Source: JAGNRR01 sp964409905
GTDB taxonomy: Bacteria; Bacteroidota; Bacteroidia; Chitinophagales; Chitinophagaceae
Length of the DNA stretch: 64,000 nucleotides
NCBI GenBank assembly: GCA_964409905.1
Contig: CAYPET010000001.1
Coordinates: 124,001 to 188,000, forward strand
Direction of reading: 5' to 3'
The notes beneath the pieces were generated by a model, which searched no databases, was not told where the DNA came from, and was given only the letters and a program-made list of their open reading frames with translations. This document shows positions 26,150 through 34,859 of the stretch, in pieces. The first letter of the stretch is position 1, and the number at the start of each line of letters is the position of its first letter. The position numbers and the translations under genes are program-made.

Positions 26150-27815
26150 GAAAATGAATCAGCATGGTATCATTATGGCAGCTGTGGCACTCCTATTGCT
26201 GGCACTGCTTGCGTTTAATGCCATTCAGCCACTGCGGGCCGAGGAGCCTCGTCGGGCACTCGTTGCATATGAAATGCTCAACGATGGCAACTTCATTAAC
26301 CCTCATTTACACGGAGAGAATTACTACAACAAACCACCCGTTTACAATTGGCTTATAGCAGGCTCAATGAAAATGTTTGGTACCGGACCTGGTGCAGCTC
26401 GCTTGCCTGGGGTGTTGAGTTTTATATGCATTGGGCTATTAATTTATTTCATTTTAAAAACCCGTCTTGACAAGCAACAAAGTATGCTTACAGCTTTTGC
26501 TTTTCTAACATCGGCAGAGTTACTATTTTATGGCACGATCAACACGGCCGAAATTGACATTTTTTATGCATTGATTACCATGTTGCAGGTGGGATGCATT
26601 TTTTGGTTTCACGAAAAAAACGACTACCTAAAACTTTTTGTTTATTCCTATTTATTTATGGGTATTGGTTTTTTAACCAAAGGTATTCCTTCACTTGCGT
26701 TTCAGGCTATCACATTGGTGGCATATCTCGCACAGCAAAGAAAGTTTGTCAAGTTATTTAGCTGGCAACATGCTCTTGGCATTTTTTTGGGTGTAGGTAT
26801 TATCGTGTTTTATCTGTTCCTGTATTCTAAAGAAGCTGATGTGGCCGGTTTTCTAAGTCAACAGTTCAAAGAATCCTCACAACGAACAGCAAATGAATAT
26901 GGCCTGAAAGATGTTGTTCTTCAGTTATTTCGCTTTCCCATTTTTTTATTCGAAAAACTATTACCCTGGTCACTTTTTGCAGGCTTCTTGCTGCTTAAAC
27001 CCGTCAGGCAATTTCTTATGAAAGACAAGTTATACAATTTCATGATGGTTTTTTTATTAGCCAATATAATTATTTATTGGACAGCCCCAGATCCAAGAGC
27101 GCGTTATCTCTACATGTTCTTCCCGTTTATTATTGCATTGCTTGTGGCTGCTGCATATCATAGTAATTGGGCAAAGTCCCGCTATGCTCAAGTGCTGGAA
27201 AAAGTTTTTATTGCCACTTTAGCCTTAGCTGGTCTTGGGGTAATTGCCTTGCCTTTCGTTTTTCATATTGCTTCTGCATTCAATATTTTAATTGCGCTCT
27301 TATGTTCTGCAGGACTCTTTTTTCTGGCATACCGCTATTACCATAGCCAACACCAAATTGGCTCACTGTGGTTCTTGATAACCGGTATGATCATTGTACG
27401 CATTGCTTATACAGTATTTGTACTGCCGCATATTTCAAAAATTATTGTAGAGCAACAATATCTCAACATCACCAAATCGATGCTGCGTATTGCAAATCAA
27501 AAACCTATTTATCTGACAGGCACCTGTGAATATGCCAAGCCGAATATTAGCCTGTTGGGCCATACGATATACAAACATTGGTTTAGAATTCCACCCACCA
27601 TCCCCTATCAAATACCGTATAACTATGCGCATATTGCTAACCGGATTATGTATTATAAGGAGGCGCCGCGTGACACAACGGCCATCTACCTGGCCTTTGA
27701 AGATAGTGTGGCCGACAGCACGATACAAAAGGTTTACTATCGCTTTGAAGCTGAAAATGTAAAACGGAATATGATTTTGTTTAGCCTGAATGTTCCCGCT
27801 GCTTCAAGTCCTTAA
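26148..27815 (+). CDS. GT39/ArnT-like membrane glycosyltransferase
   Basis: 555 residues of the dolichyl-phosphate-mannose transferase/ArnT superfamily: many membrane helices and the first periplasmic loop with the catalytic acidic pattern (AEEPRRALVAYEML) followed by NYYNKPPVYNWLI. Such enzymes move a sugar from a polyprenyl-phosphate donor to lipid A or another periplasmic acceptor; the acceptor here is unknown. The C-terminal part is a small soluble domain. TATCTTTA at 26135-26142 looks like a -7 box, which favours ATG 26148 or 26154 over 26142. It overlaps the convergent GtrA gene by 35 bp. Confidence 0.88.
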   Translation: MKMNQHGIIMAAVALLLLALLAFNAIQPLRAEEPRRALVAYEMLNDGNFINPHLHGENYYNKPPVYNWLIAGSMKMFGTGPGAARLPGVLSFICIGLLIYFILKTRLDKQQSMLTAFAFLTSAELLFYGTINTAEIDIFYALITMLQVGCIFWFHEKNDYLKLFVYSYLFMGIGFLTKGIPSLAFQAITLVAYLAQQRKFVKLFSWQHALGIFLGVGIIVFYLFLYSKEADVAGFLSQQFKESSQRTANEYGLKDVVLQLFRFPIFLFEKLLPWSLFAGFLLLKPVRQFLMKDKLYNFMMVFLLANIIIYWTAPDPRARYLYMFFPFIIALLVAAAYHSNWAKSRYAQVLEKVFIATLALAGLGVIALPFVFHIASAFNILIALLCSAGLFFLAYRYYHSQHQIGSLWFLITGMIIVRIAYTVFVLPHISKIIVEQQYLNITKSMLRIANQKPIYLTGTCEYAKPNISLLGHTIYKHWFRIPPTIPYQIPYNYAHIANRIMYYKEAPRDTTAIYLAFEDSVADSTIQKVYYRFEAENVKRNMILFSLNVPAASSP

Positions 27816-28221
27816 GTTCAAGCCACCCTTTTTCAAAAACCCAACGCTTTGAAAAATAGTTAATAAAAAACTTGCACCCCATAACGAATAGTTTGGTAAG
27901 AATGAGATAGCGTGCAAATAAAGGAAAACGTGCCAATGTACTTATCAGGAAACCACCCAATAGTAAAACCAATAATGAAAACACTATTGATAACCCAAAG
28001 GCTGCATACTGATTTCGTTTTAATTCAAACACCATTCTTTTTTGCAATACAAAATTGAGGAGCATGCCAACAAAGCCGGCAATTAATTCTGCTTTAAAGA
28101 CTGGTAGAAATTTGATGAGCACAAAAGTGAATAACATTAAATCAACTAAAGAGGCAATAGCCGATGAAAAGCCAAACTTGACCATCGATATACCCAAAGA
28201 TTTAAACCAGCTACTGTTCAT
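27781..28221 (-). CDS. GtrA-family membrane protein
   Basis: 146 residues with four membrane helices and the GtrA signature (KFGFSSAIASLVDLMLFTFVL near the start, FFINYFSKRWVFEKGW at the end). GtrA proteins are thought to flip or hand over polyprenyl-phosphate sugars. This fits the convergent GT39 gene, which uses such donors, so the two may serve one glycosylation step although they are on opposite strands. Confidence 0.88.
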   Translation of the reverse strand: MNSSWFKSLGISMVKFGFSSAIASLVDLMLFTFVLIKFLPVFKAELIAGFVGMLLNFVLQKRMVFELKRNQYAAFGLSIVFSLLVLLLGGFLISTLARFPLFARYLILTKLFVMGCKFFINYFSKRWVFEKGWLELKDLKQREHSG

Positions 28222-28339
28222 TGAAAAAAGGATGTACTGTTATGGTTATGAGCATAATCATGTTTATAAACAAACTCTCTATCAAATATGTACACCCAAA
28301 CAAAATGGTGCGTATTCATGAAACATCAAATGGAAGACA

Positions 28340-28450
28340 TTACTCATCCTCTTTGCCTTTAAAACCTTTTAGAGCAAAAAACATGGCCAGAATAAATATG
28401 GCACTTATAATAAACGCAAATGACCCAACAAACTCAATCATCTTTATCAT
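28340..28450 (-). CDS. 36-residue single-helix membrane protein
   Basis: A short gene with ATG at 28448-28450 and TAA at 28340-28342. The product has one membrane helix (IEFVGSFAFIISAIFILAMF) and a charged tail ending in GKEDE. It overlaps the start side of the next small gene by 17 bp, which argues for a real coupled pair. No family is recognised; small subunits of respiratory or transport complexes look like this. Confidence 0.5.
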   Translation of the reverse strand: MIKMIEFVGSFAFIISAIFILAMFFALKGFKGKEDE

Positions 28451-28619
28451 TAATTATAAGTTTTAAATAAATACCAAAACCTAGTATGGAGGGCACCCAC
28501 AGCCCTATGAATAACGCTTCATATGTATAATCGAAGAAGAAAAGTACTTCCGACACAATGAGCGAAAGAAAAGCTGCAAACAACAGAAGTTTATCTGTAA
28601 TGGTGAAGTTTCTAAACAT
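28434..28619 (-). CDS. Small two-helix membrane protein
   Basis: 61 residues from the ATG at 28619, with helices at about 10-27 (LLLFAAFLSLIVSEVLFF) and 34-52 (LFIGLWVPSILGFGIYLKL). The phrase GLWVPSIL recurs, as I recall, in small Bacteroidota proteins without known function. It precedes and overlaps the 36-residue gene. A longer frame up to 28766 exists, but its first 49 residues look non-native. Confidence 0.6.
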   Translation of the reverse strand: MFRNFTITDKLLLFAAFLSLIVSEVLFFFDYTYEALFIGLWVPSILGFGIYLKLIINDKDD

Positions 28620-28821
28620 GTTGTTGTATTGATTAATGTCGTTTATCGGTGGTGAAACTAATAATATTTTGGCACAACAGCAACTTAGAAATAGTAAACA
28701 GCCACCAAGCAGCGAAAAATGAAAAGGCAACACTAAACAAATTTTAAATTCTTTGTACTGGTGCACACATTACATCAGATTTTTTATGTTCTCAATAATC
28801 CCGTATATCTTTATCCGTTAC

Positions 28822-29415
28822 ATGAAAGTAGCCGACGAATCATTTTGGTCTAATAAATGGTCAGCCAAAGAAACGGGTTGGGATATTGGCGCACCTTCTT
28901 CGCCTATCAAGGCCTATATAGATCAACTGAACAATAATGAAACACGCATCTTAATACCAGGTGCCGGGAATGCCTACGAGGCAGAATACCTTTTTGCAAA
29001 AGGCTTCCAACATGTTTTTGTTTTGGATATCGCCAAAGAACCATTGGAAGCTTTTAAATTGAGAAACCCAAGTTTCCCTGGCAACCAACTCATGCACGGT
29101 GATTTTTTCGATCATAATGGCCAATATGATATCATATTGGAGCAAACCTTTTTTTGTTCTTTTGAGCCACGTGAAGCGTTTAGAAAAGCTTATGCAAAAA
29201 AAGCGGCTGAATTACTCCGCCCAGGTGGCAAGCTTGTTGGTTTATGGTTCAAGCACACATTGGACCCTGCAGGACAACGTCCGTTTGGCGGGAGTAAAGA
29301 AGAGTACGAAACATATTTGCTTCCCTATTTTGAAATTGTTTGCTTTGAAGATTGTTTTAATTCCATTACCCCACGATCGGGCAATGAACTATTCGGCATT
29401 TTTAGAAAAAAATAA
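28822..29415 (+). CDS. TPMT-type SAM-dependent methyltransferase
   Basis: 197 residues of the thiopurine methyltransferase-like family. It starts ADESFWSNKWSAKETGWDIG, where the Trp-rich segment is typical, then the SAM loop ILIPGAGNAYEAEYLF, and FDIILEQTFFCSFEPREA-like motif IV. Members methylate thiols, selenols, tellurite or halides; the substrate here is open. The ATG at 28822 follows a TATCTTTA box (28806-28813) by 8 nt; upstream in-frame starts give an unrelated hydrophobic lead. Confidence 0.87.
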   Translation: MKVADESFWSNKWSAKETGWDIGAPSSPIKAYIDQLNNNETRILIPGAGNAYEAEYLFAKGFQHVFVLDIAKEPLEAFKLRNPSFPGNQLMHGDFFDHNGQYDIILEQTFFCSFEPREAFRKAYAKKAAELLRPGGKLVGLWFKHTLDPAGQRPFGGSKEEYETYLLPYFEIVCFEDCFNSITPRSGNELFGIFRKK

Positions 29416-29452
29416 ATGTCTAGGAATACGTCAAGCAGTACAATAGCTTCAA

Positions 29453-30517
29453 ATGAAAAGTAGGCTTCGAGAAATACTATCTAGGTTGCGTCAGATGCTA
29501 AAAAAAAGCTACCCCAACAACCATCATCAAGCATTGTCCATAATACCCTATTACTCTTATGCTAATCAAAAGCAGGCCATCATAAGAGGTAGAGTGATAG
29601 AAGACATGATGCTTGTTGCGAAAGAACATAATAGTCGCTGGGAAAATTTTCAGAATAACCTTAAGCGAATGACCATTGATAAGGCAAAAGCGTGTCCTGT
29701 GAAGTTAGTCTTTCAAGATACTACTTATCATTGCCTCACAGATGATCATGGTTTTTTTTCGTTTGATATCCCCGTCTTGCCGACAAGCTCGGAGTTCACT
29801 GGTTTGGTAATACTTGAGGCAACTCTCAGCATTTCGCAAGAGCCGAATGATACGGCGAATAAGACTGTTCTGGTAAGCATCGTAAAGCCGCCAACCGTTG
29901 CGAAATTCGGTATCATCACCGACATCGACGACACGATATTACAATCACACGTTGATTCTTTTTTAAAGCTCCGATTACTGTATGAAACATTTTTTAAAAA
30001 TGCGGCCGAGCGAAAGCCATTCGAAAATATTGATGGTGTGCTAACAAGGTTAATCCGGAATGAAAAGGGTATTGAGCAAAACCCGATTTTTTATATCAGC
30101 CATAGTCCTTGGAATTTATATGGACCCCTGCACAATTTCTTTACAAAGAATCAAATTCCGATGGGGCCCTTTTTTCTGCGTGATTTTGAAGCAAAATGGA
30201 GTGATAAAAAATATGAATATGAACATCATAAATTAGTATCCATATCTCACTTGTGCGAATTATACGAGTCTTTACCATTCATATTAATAGGCGATGCCAC
30301 AGAAAACGACATAGACATATATACTCAAATAGCCAGAAAATATCCAACCCGCATCCTCCATATTATTATACGGGCTACAGAAAATGAACAGCATAATATT
30401 CGTGTAAAACAAATTATAGCGCAACATGATGATTTATCTATACACCTGATTCATCATTCCGAAGAAATAATCAATATTATCTTTCCTGCTTCAACATCAA
30501 GCATACCATCATTATGA
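29453..30517 (+). CDS. App1-like (DUF2183) phosphatase
   Basis: 354 residues. An N-terminal beta-rich part (about 45-140) resembles the C2-like module of this family. The HAD-type catalytic part follows with DIDDTILQSH, FYISHSPWNLYGPLHNFF, MGPFFLRDF and LPFILIGDATENDIDIY. In yeast App1 is a Mg-dependent phosphatidate phosphatase; bacterial members are mostly untested. Its stop overlaps the start of the LOG-family gene by 4 bp (ATGA). Confidence 0.88.
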   Translation: MKSRLREILSRLRQMLKKSYPNNHHQALSIIPYYSYANQKQAIIRGRVIEDMMLVAKEHNSRWENFQNNLKRMTIDKAKACPVKLVFQDTTYHCLTDDHGFFSFDIPVLPTSSEFTGLVILEATLSISQEPNDTANKTVLVSIVKPPTVAKFGIITDIDDTILQSHVDSFLKLRLLYETFFKNAAERKPFENIDGVLTRLIRNEKGIEQNPIFYISHSPWNLYGPLHNFFTKNQIPMGPFFLRDFEAKWSDKKYEYEHHKLVSISHLCELYESLPFILIGDATENDIDIYTQIARKYPTRILHIIIRATENEQHNIRVKQIIAQHDDLSIHLIHHSEEIINIIFPASTSSIPSL

Positions 30518-31113
30518 AAAATAACCACTCTATTAAACAGATTACCATCTTCTGCGGAAGCAGTGACGGCAACCTGAATAGTTACCAAAAAGAAGCCTAC
30601 AAGTTGGGAGCTACTCTTGCACAAAACGGAATCGGAGTAATTTATGGTGGTGCAAAAATTGGGCTAATGGGCGCTGTTGCTCAAGGGGCGCTGCATCATG
30701 CAGGACATGTGACAGGTATCATACCATCGTTTCTTTGCAAAAAAGAGGTTACTCATGAAGGTCTATCTGAATTGATCATCGTAGAAAGTATGCATGCCCG
30801 TAAAATGAAAATGCACGATATGTGTGACGGCTTCATTGCTATGCCGGGCGGCATTGGTACCTTGGAAGAACTCTTTGAAATACTGACTTGGGCGCAGTTA
30901 GGTCGCCATCAAAAACCAATTGGCATACTCAACACAGAAAACTACTATGATACGCTGCTCCATTTCATGGAAGAAATGATTGCCCGTAATTTTGTTCGTC
31001 CTGTCAACAAAGAGCTTTTCATTGTGGAACGTGATATTGACATTCTACTTCAAAAAATGCGAGACTACCAAGCTCCTGAATTGCCGCGATGGATGAAAGA
31101 AAAACAAGAGTAG
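30514..31113 (+). CDS. LOG-family nucleotide 5'-monophosphate phosphoribohydrolase
   Basis: 199 residues of the Lonely Guy family (TIGR00730 type), which releases the base from nucleoside monophosphates such as AMP or cytokinin ribotides. The diagnostic motif PGGIGTLEELFE is present, with the preceding ESMHARKMKMHDMCDGFIA, and the start TIFCGSSDGN. Translationally coupled to the App1-like gene. Whether it acts on cytokinins or housekeeping nucleotides cannot be told. Confidence 0.92.
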   Translation: MKNNHSIKQITIFCGSSDGNLNSYQKEAYKLGATLAQNGIGVIYGGAKIGLMGAVAQGALHHAGHVTGIIPSFLCKKEVTHEGLSELIIVESMHARKMKMHDMCDGFIAMPGGIGTLEELFEILTWAQLGRHQKPIGILNTENYYDTLLHFMEEMIARNFVRPVNKELFIVERDIDILLQKMRDYQAPELPRWMKEKQE

Positions 31114-31128
31114 GAGACCGGATGCTGA

Positions 31129-31716
31129 TTAGTCAGTCAACTCTACAATAACTTCATTGCGTCTGTCAACGAGATCGTAGGGTGGGTTATAACCAAAAAA
31201 GTAAAACCGACCGGTATGTTTTATTCCTTCTTTTTTTAGTGCCTCCATGAGCTTGTCTTTATATTCAGCAAGTCGTTCGTTGTTTGCCCAACCACTAAAT
31301 CGAATAGCCGCTACTTTTTTGGCAGGTACTTCTTTAAAGGCAATATCCGCGCTATTTGGAGTTGGCAAATCTTCTTTTTTCCATTCCTTTGGCACCATAA
31401 ACATCATTGTCATACTGTCATCCAAGGTCATGGCAACTGGAGTTGTCATGGCAATTTTTTGATTGCTCTCGTTTCCACCGAAAATATATCCTGCCAGCTT
31501 TCTAAAACCCTGTCCTGAAGCTTGCTTATAATCATTTGTTGGTAAGGTTACCGCAGTAAACAATCCTGCCTCATACTGCCTGATTTCGAACGTCTCATAC
31601 TTTTTAATAAGTTGGTATTTATAGCTCTCAATGCTTTTTCTGCTGTTAATGGCAAATAATCGATAGAAGGCTACCAGGCAAATGGAACCTATCACTACCG
31701 CAAATAATATTTTCAT
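31129..31716 (-). CDS. SOUL-family heme-binding-like protein
   Basis: 195 residues: one N-terminal membrane segment (about 3-22), then a SOUL/HBP domain with YETFEIRQYEAGLFTAVTL, GYIFGGNESNQKIAMTTPVAM and the end GRFYFFGYNPPYDLVDRRNEV. The domain binds heme or other tetrapyrroles in eukaryotes; bacterial roles are unknown. The anchor suggests a periplasm-facing domain. It sits next to a DtxR-type regulator and TonB receptor, so a link to iron or heme is possible. TAATTTTG, a -7 box, is at 31745. Confidence 0.85.
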   Translation of the reverse strand: MKILFAVVIGSICLVAFYRLFAINSRKSIESYKYQLIKKYETFEIRQYEAGLFTAVTLPTNDYKQASGQGFRKLAGYIFGGNESNQKIAMTTPVAMTLDDSMTMMFMVPKEWKKEDLPTPNSADIAFKEVPAKKVAAIRFSGWANNERLAEYKDKLMEALKKEGIKHTGRFYFFGYNPPYDLVDRRNEVIVELTD

Positions 31717-31744
31717 GTGTAAATATTGTTTAAATTTAATCCAG

Positions 31745-31752
31745 CAAAATTA
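31745..31752 (-). promoter_or_regulatory. -7 box of the SOUL gene
   Basis: TAATTTTG on the minus strand, full match to TAnnTTTG, 28 nt before the ATG. No clear -33 element. Confidence 0.45.
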
Positions 31753-31795
31753 AACATTATAAATCGCCATGGCCGTTAAGGTTTATGTAAAGTAA

Positions 31796-32452
31796 TTAAA
31801 TCACTTGCACTAACAAACGATTACAAACGGTTTCACTGAGTACGATATTCTCATTATCCAGGTAACTCACCGTTGTACTATTATCAAAGTCTTCTTTATG
31901 CTTAATGCTGATTTGTGTGCCCAATACGAGTGCCTTCTTATTCAGGAATAGCAAAAATTCCGTCGAACTGCCTTTCAAAGCGCGCAGTATAACGTTTTTG
32001 CCTACCGCCACTTGTGATAGTCGTTGATAATTGGGTTTGGTAAATTTTCCATTTTTATCTGGTATTGGCGAGCCATGCGGATCCACGTTTGGAAAACCAA
32101 GCAATTCATCCATCCGATCAAAAAATAATTGAGAGCCCACATGCTCTAATTCTTCGGCTATGTCATGAACCTCTTCCCAACCGAAATGCATAATTTGAGA
32201 TAAGAACATTTCAGACAATCGATGCTTTCGCACAATAATGGCAGCAAGCTTTAGTCCACTATCCGTCAGCCGCAGTGGTTTATATTTTTCATACTTCAAC
32301 CAGCCCTTTGCCTCCAGCCGCTTCACCATACCGTTGGCTGTTGGTTTGCTCACTGCAACCTCTTCACCCAAATCAGACAATGAAATATCCGCATTTTTGT
32401 GATGCAGATAATAAAGTGCTTTCATATAATTTTCAATTGTTTGAGTAGGCAT
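31796..32452 (-). CDS. DtxR/MntR-family metal-dependent repressor
   Basis: 218 residues. The winged helix-turn-helix (about 1-65, NYMKALYYLHHKNADISLSD then VSKPTANGMVKRLEAKGW) is followed by the metal/dimer domain with HRLSEMFLSQIM and HDIAEELEHVGSQLFFDRMDE, where His, Glu and Cys-type ligands normally sit, and a C-terminal FeoA/SH3-like part. With Fe2+ or Mn2+ such proteins repress uptake genes. It is divergent from a TonB receptor with a palindrome between them. A TTG at 32467 would overlap its own -7 box, so ATG 32452 is chosen. Confidence 0.9.
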   Translation of the reverse strand: MPTQTIENYMKALYYLHHKNADISLSDLGEEVAVSKPTANGMVKRLEAKGWLKYEKYKPLRLTDSGLKLAAIIVRKHRLSEMFLSQIMHFGWEEVHDIAEELEHVGSQLFFDRMDELLGFPNVDPHGSPIPDKNGKFTKPNYQRLSQVAVGKNVILRALKGSSTEFLLFLNKKALVLGTQISIKHKEDFDNSTTVSYLDNENIVLSETVCNRLLVQVI

Positions 32453-32464
32453 ACCAAATTTTTC

Positions 32465-32521
32465 CAAAGGTAAAAAATAATCCGAATTTTTATGTTAGCA
32501 TACACTAACCTTGTAGTTTTG
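32465..32521. promoter_or_regulatory. Divergent promoters with a shared DtxR-like operator
   Basis: For the receptor gene (+): TAGTTTTG at 32514-32521 with a weak TATG at 32491-32494, spacing 19. For the regulator (-): TACCTTTG at 32465-32472. Between them GTTAG (32494-32498) and CTAAC (32505-32509) form a palindrome with a 6-nt centre. Its half-sites resemble those of the DtxR consensus (TTAG...CTAA). It lies between the -33 and -7 positions of the receptor promoter and near -33 of the regulator. Confidence 0.6.
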
Positions 32522-32540
32522 CTAAACTAATAATTTAATA

Positions 32541-34859
32541 ATGAGGCATTGGCTATATACCGGACTACTGCTTTGTTTGGCTGTACCCCATATCATGTTT
32601 GGGCAAACTGGCAGTATTTCAGGCAGCGTATTGACTGATAGTGTAGCCGCAGAGCACGCGGCGGTAGGTATTTTAAACAGCCCATTAGGTACTCATACCA
32701 ATGCAGCCGGACAGTTTATTTTGCGCAATATCCCGTATGGCACATATACCTTAAGTGCAACATATATTGGCTTTGAAAAATTAGAAAAAACCATTACGCT
32801 AAACGAGCAAAACCCCCATTTCGAAACGCAATTCTGGCTAAATAAAAAAGTGCTACAACTTGAAAAATTAGTAATAACCGGCACCAAAACATTCCAACAC
32901 CAAACAAAATCACCCGTCATGGTGAATGTGTTAGATCACAAAACGCTGAATAATGTTCAAGCTTGCAACTTGTCTGAAGGCCTCAAATTTCAAGCCGGTA
33001 TGCGAGTAGAAACAGATTGTCAAACTTGCAATTATACCCAGTTGCGCATGAATGGCCTGGCCGGAGGATATTCTCAAATACTCATCAACGGCCGGCCTAT
33101 TTTTAGTCCGCTGACGGGACTTTATGGCCTCGAACAAATTCCAACCAACATGATTGATCGGATTGAGATTGTGCGCGGCGGAGGCTCCTCGTTATATGGA
33201 TCCAGCGCTATAGGTGGCACCGTAAATGTGCTTACAAAAATTCCAAAAACGAACAGCTATTCTCTTGGGTATTCATTTCAAAGCATTAATGCTAATGCCC
33301 AAGAACATCAACTTACTGGCAATGCAACAGCCATCGCCGCAAAAAAAAACTCAGGGATATCGATTTTTGTAAATCGCCGAATACGCGAGGCATATGATCA
33401 CAATGGTGATAATTTTTCCGAATTACCTAAACTAAATAATCAGGCGATTGGCACAACATTTTTTCTGCTCCCCAAAAACAATCAAAAACTGGAAGTGAGT
33501 TTAAGTTACCTTAAAGAGTATCGTTACGGCGGAGAAATGATCAGCAATGTCCCTGCTCATAGGGTACAACAAGCTGAAGAGCGAACTCATCACGTATTGA
33601 TGGGAAGCGCCGATTATCAAATCAACTTCAAAAACGACAAGACATCACTCATTAGCTATTTTGCATGGCAACACACAAAACGGGAGCATTATACCGGTAT
33701 CCTGCCTGATGAAGCTGATGAATTCTTACAGCACGTGGCTAACCCGCCTTATGGTAATGCGCAGGTGAGTACTTATAATGCAGGCATACAATTAAATCAT
33801 CGAGCTAATTTTATTAGCGGTACAAAAAATGCATTTACCCTAGGTGCTGAATATCTGCAAGATGATGTGCTGGATGTTATTCCGGCATATCAATATCGAG
33901 TAGATCAACGTACAGAAGATGTTGCTTTTTTTGCTCAAAGTGATTGGGCCTTATTACCGCAACTTAGCTTATTATCTGGTGTACGTATGGACCGCCACAA
34001 TCTGGTATCAAATCCAATATTTAGCCCGCGCGTAGCATTGTTATACAAAATAAAACAGACAACACAGCTGCGCCTGAGTTATGGTGCAGGTTTTCGTGCC
34101 CCACAAGCCTTTGATAGTGATATGCACATTGCCTTTGCGGGTGGCGGCGTATCCCGTGTTTTGCTTTCGCCAATCTTGGGCACTGAAACATCAAAAAGTC
34201 TTAGCGCTAGCATCAACTATGATCAAACTAGTGAAAAGTTTATTGTTGGTTTCACCTTAGAAGGTTTTTATAATCGTCTTCAGCGTGCATTTATTCTTCA
34301 ACCTATTGGTCAAGATCAGTTTGGAGAATTATTTGAAAAACAGAACGGACAAGGAGCTACAGTTTTTGGCGGCATCTTGGAAGTGCGTGCAAATTATAAT
34401 CGACAGTTGCAACTTGAGGCTGGTTTTACATTGCAAAACAGTCTTTTTGATGAAGAGATTGAATACATTGATGGGGTGCCAAGCTTGCGGCATTTTATGC
34501 GCACACCAAATGATTATGGATTTGCCAATCTTACCATCACACCTAATGAGAGCTTCAGCTTCAACCTAAATTATGTGTACACGGGTAGCATGTTTGTGCC
34601 CCATTTTGCTGGTGCATCCAATCAGTTGCGTGATGAAATTTTTCGTTCTCCGGCATTTTCCGAATTGAGTGCTAAAATGGGCTATACGCTTAATATAAAG
34701 AGCTTTCCACCTTCGATGGAAATTTACGGGGGTGTAAAAAATATGTTGAATGCATATCAACGCGCCTTTGATGTTGGCAAATATCGAGATAGCAATTTTA
34801 TATACGGACCCGCAGCACCAAGAACTGTATACTTGGGATTACGGTTGTTAAAAAATTAA
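32541..34859 (+). CDS. TonB-dependent receptor, probable metal/siderophore uptake
   Basis: 772 residues. Signal peptide 1-22 (HIMFGQ), a carboxypeptidase-regulatory-like beta-sandwich (about 25-100, GSISGSVLTDSVAAE), a plug with DCQTCNYTQLRMNGLAGGY and PTNMIDRIEIVRGGGSSLYG, then the barrel ending in AAPRTVYLGLRLLKN. The CxxC in the plug recurs in a receptor subgroup I associate with metal chelates. The divergent DtxR-type repressor makes iron or manganese control likely. The last four bases overlap gpmI, convergent. Confidence 0.92.
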   Translation: MRHWLYTGLLLCLAVPHIMFGQTGSISGSVLTDSVAAEHAAVGILNSPLGTHTNAAGQFILRNIPYGTYTLSATYIGFEKLEKTITLNEQNPHFETQFWLNKKVLQLEKLVITGTKTFQHQTKSPVMVNVLDHKTLNNVQACNLSEGLKFQAGMRVETDCQTCNYTQLRMNGLAGGYSQILINGRPIFSPLTGLYGLEQIPTNMIDRIEIVRGGGSSLYGSSAIGGTVNVLTKIPKTNSYSLGYSFQSINANAQEHQLTGNATAIAAKKNSGISIFVNRRIREAYDHNGDNFSELPKLNNQAIGTTFFLLPKNNQKLEVSLSYLKEYRYGGEMISNVPAHRVQQAEERTHHVLMGSADYQINFKNDKTSLISYFAWQHTKREHYTGILPDEADEFLQHVANPPYGNAQVSTYNAGIQLNHRANFISGTKNAFTLGAEYLQDDVLDVIPAYQYRVDQRTEDVAFFAQSDWALLPQLSLLSGVRMDRHNLVSNPIFSPRVALLYKIKQTTQLRLSYGAGFRAPQAFDSDMHIAFAGGGVSRVLLSPILGTETSKSLSASINYDQTSEKFIVGFTLEGFYNRLQRAFILQPIGQDQFGELFEKQNGQGATVFGGILEVRANYNRQLQLEAGFTLQNSLFDEEIEYIDGVPSLRHFMRTPNDYGFANLTITPNESFSFNLNYVYTGSMFVPHFAGASNQLRDEIFRSPAFSELSAKMGYTLNIKSFPPSMEIYGGVKNMLNAYQRAFDVGKYRDSNFIYGPAAPRTVYLGLRLLKN

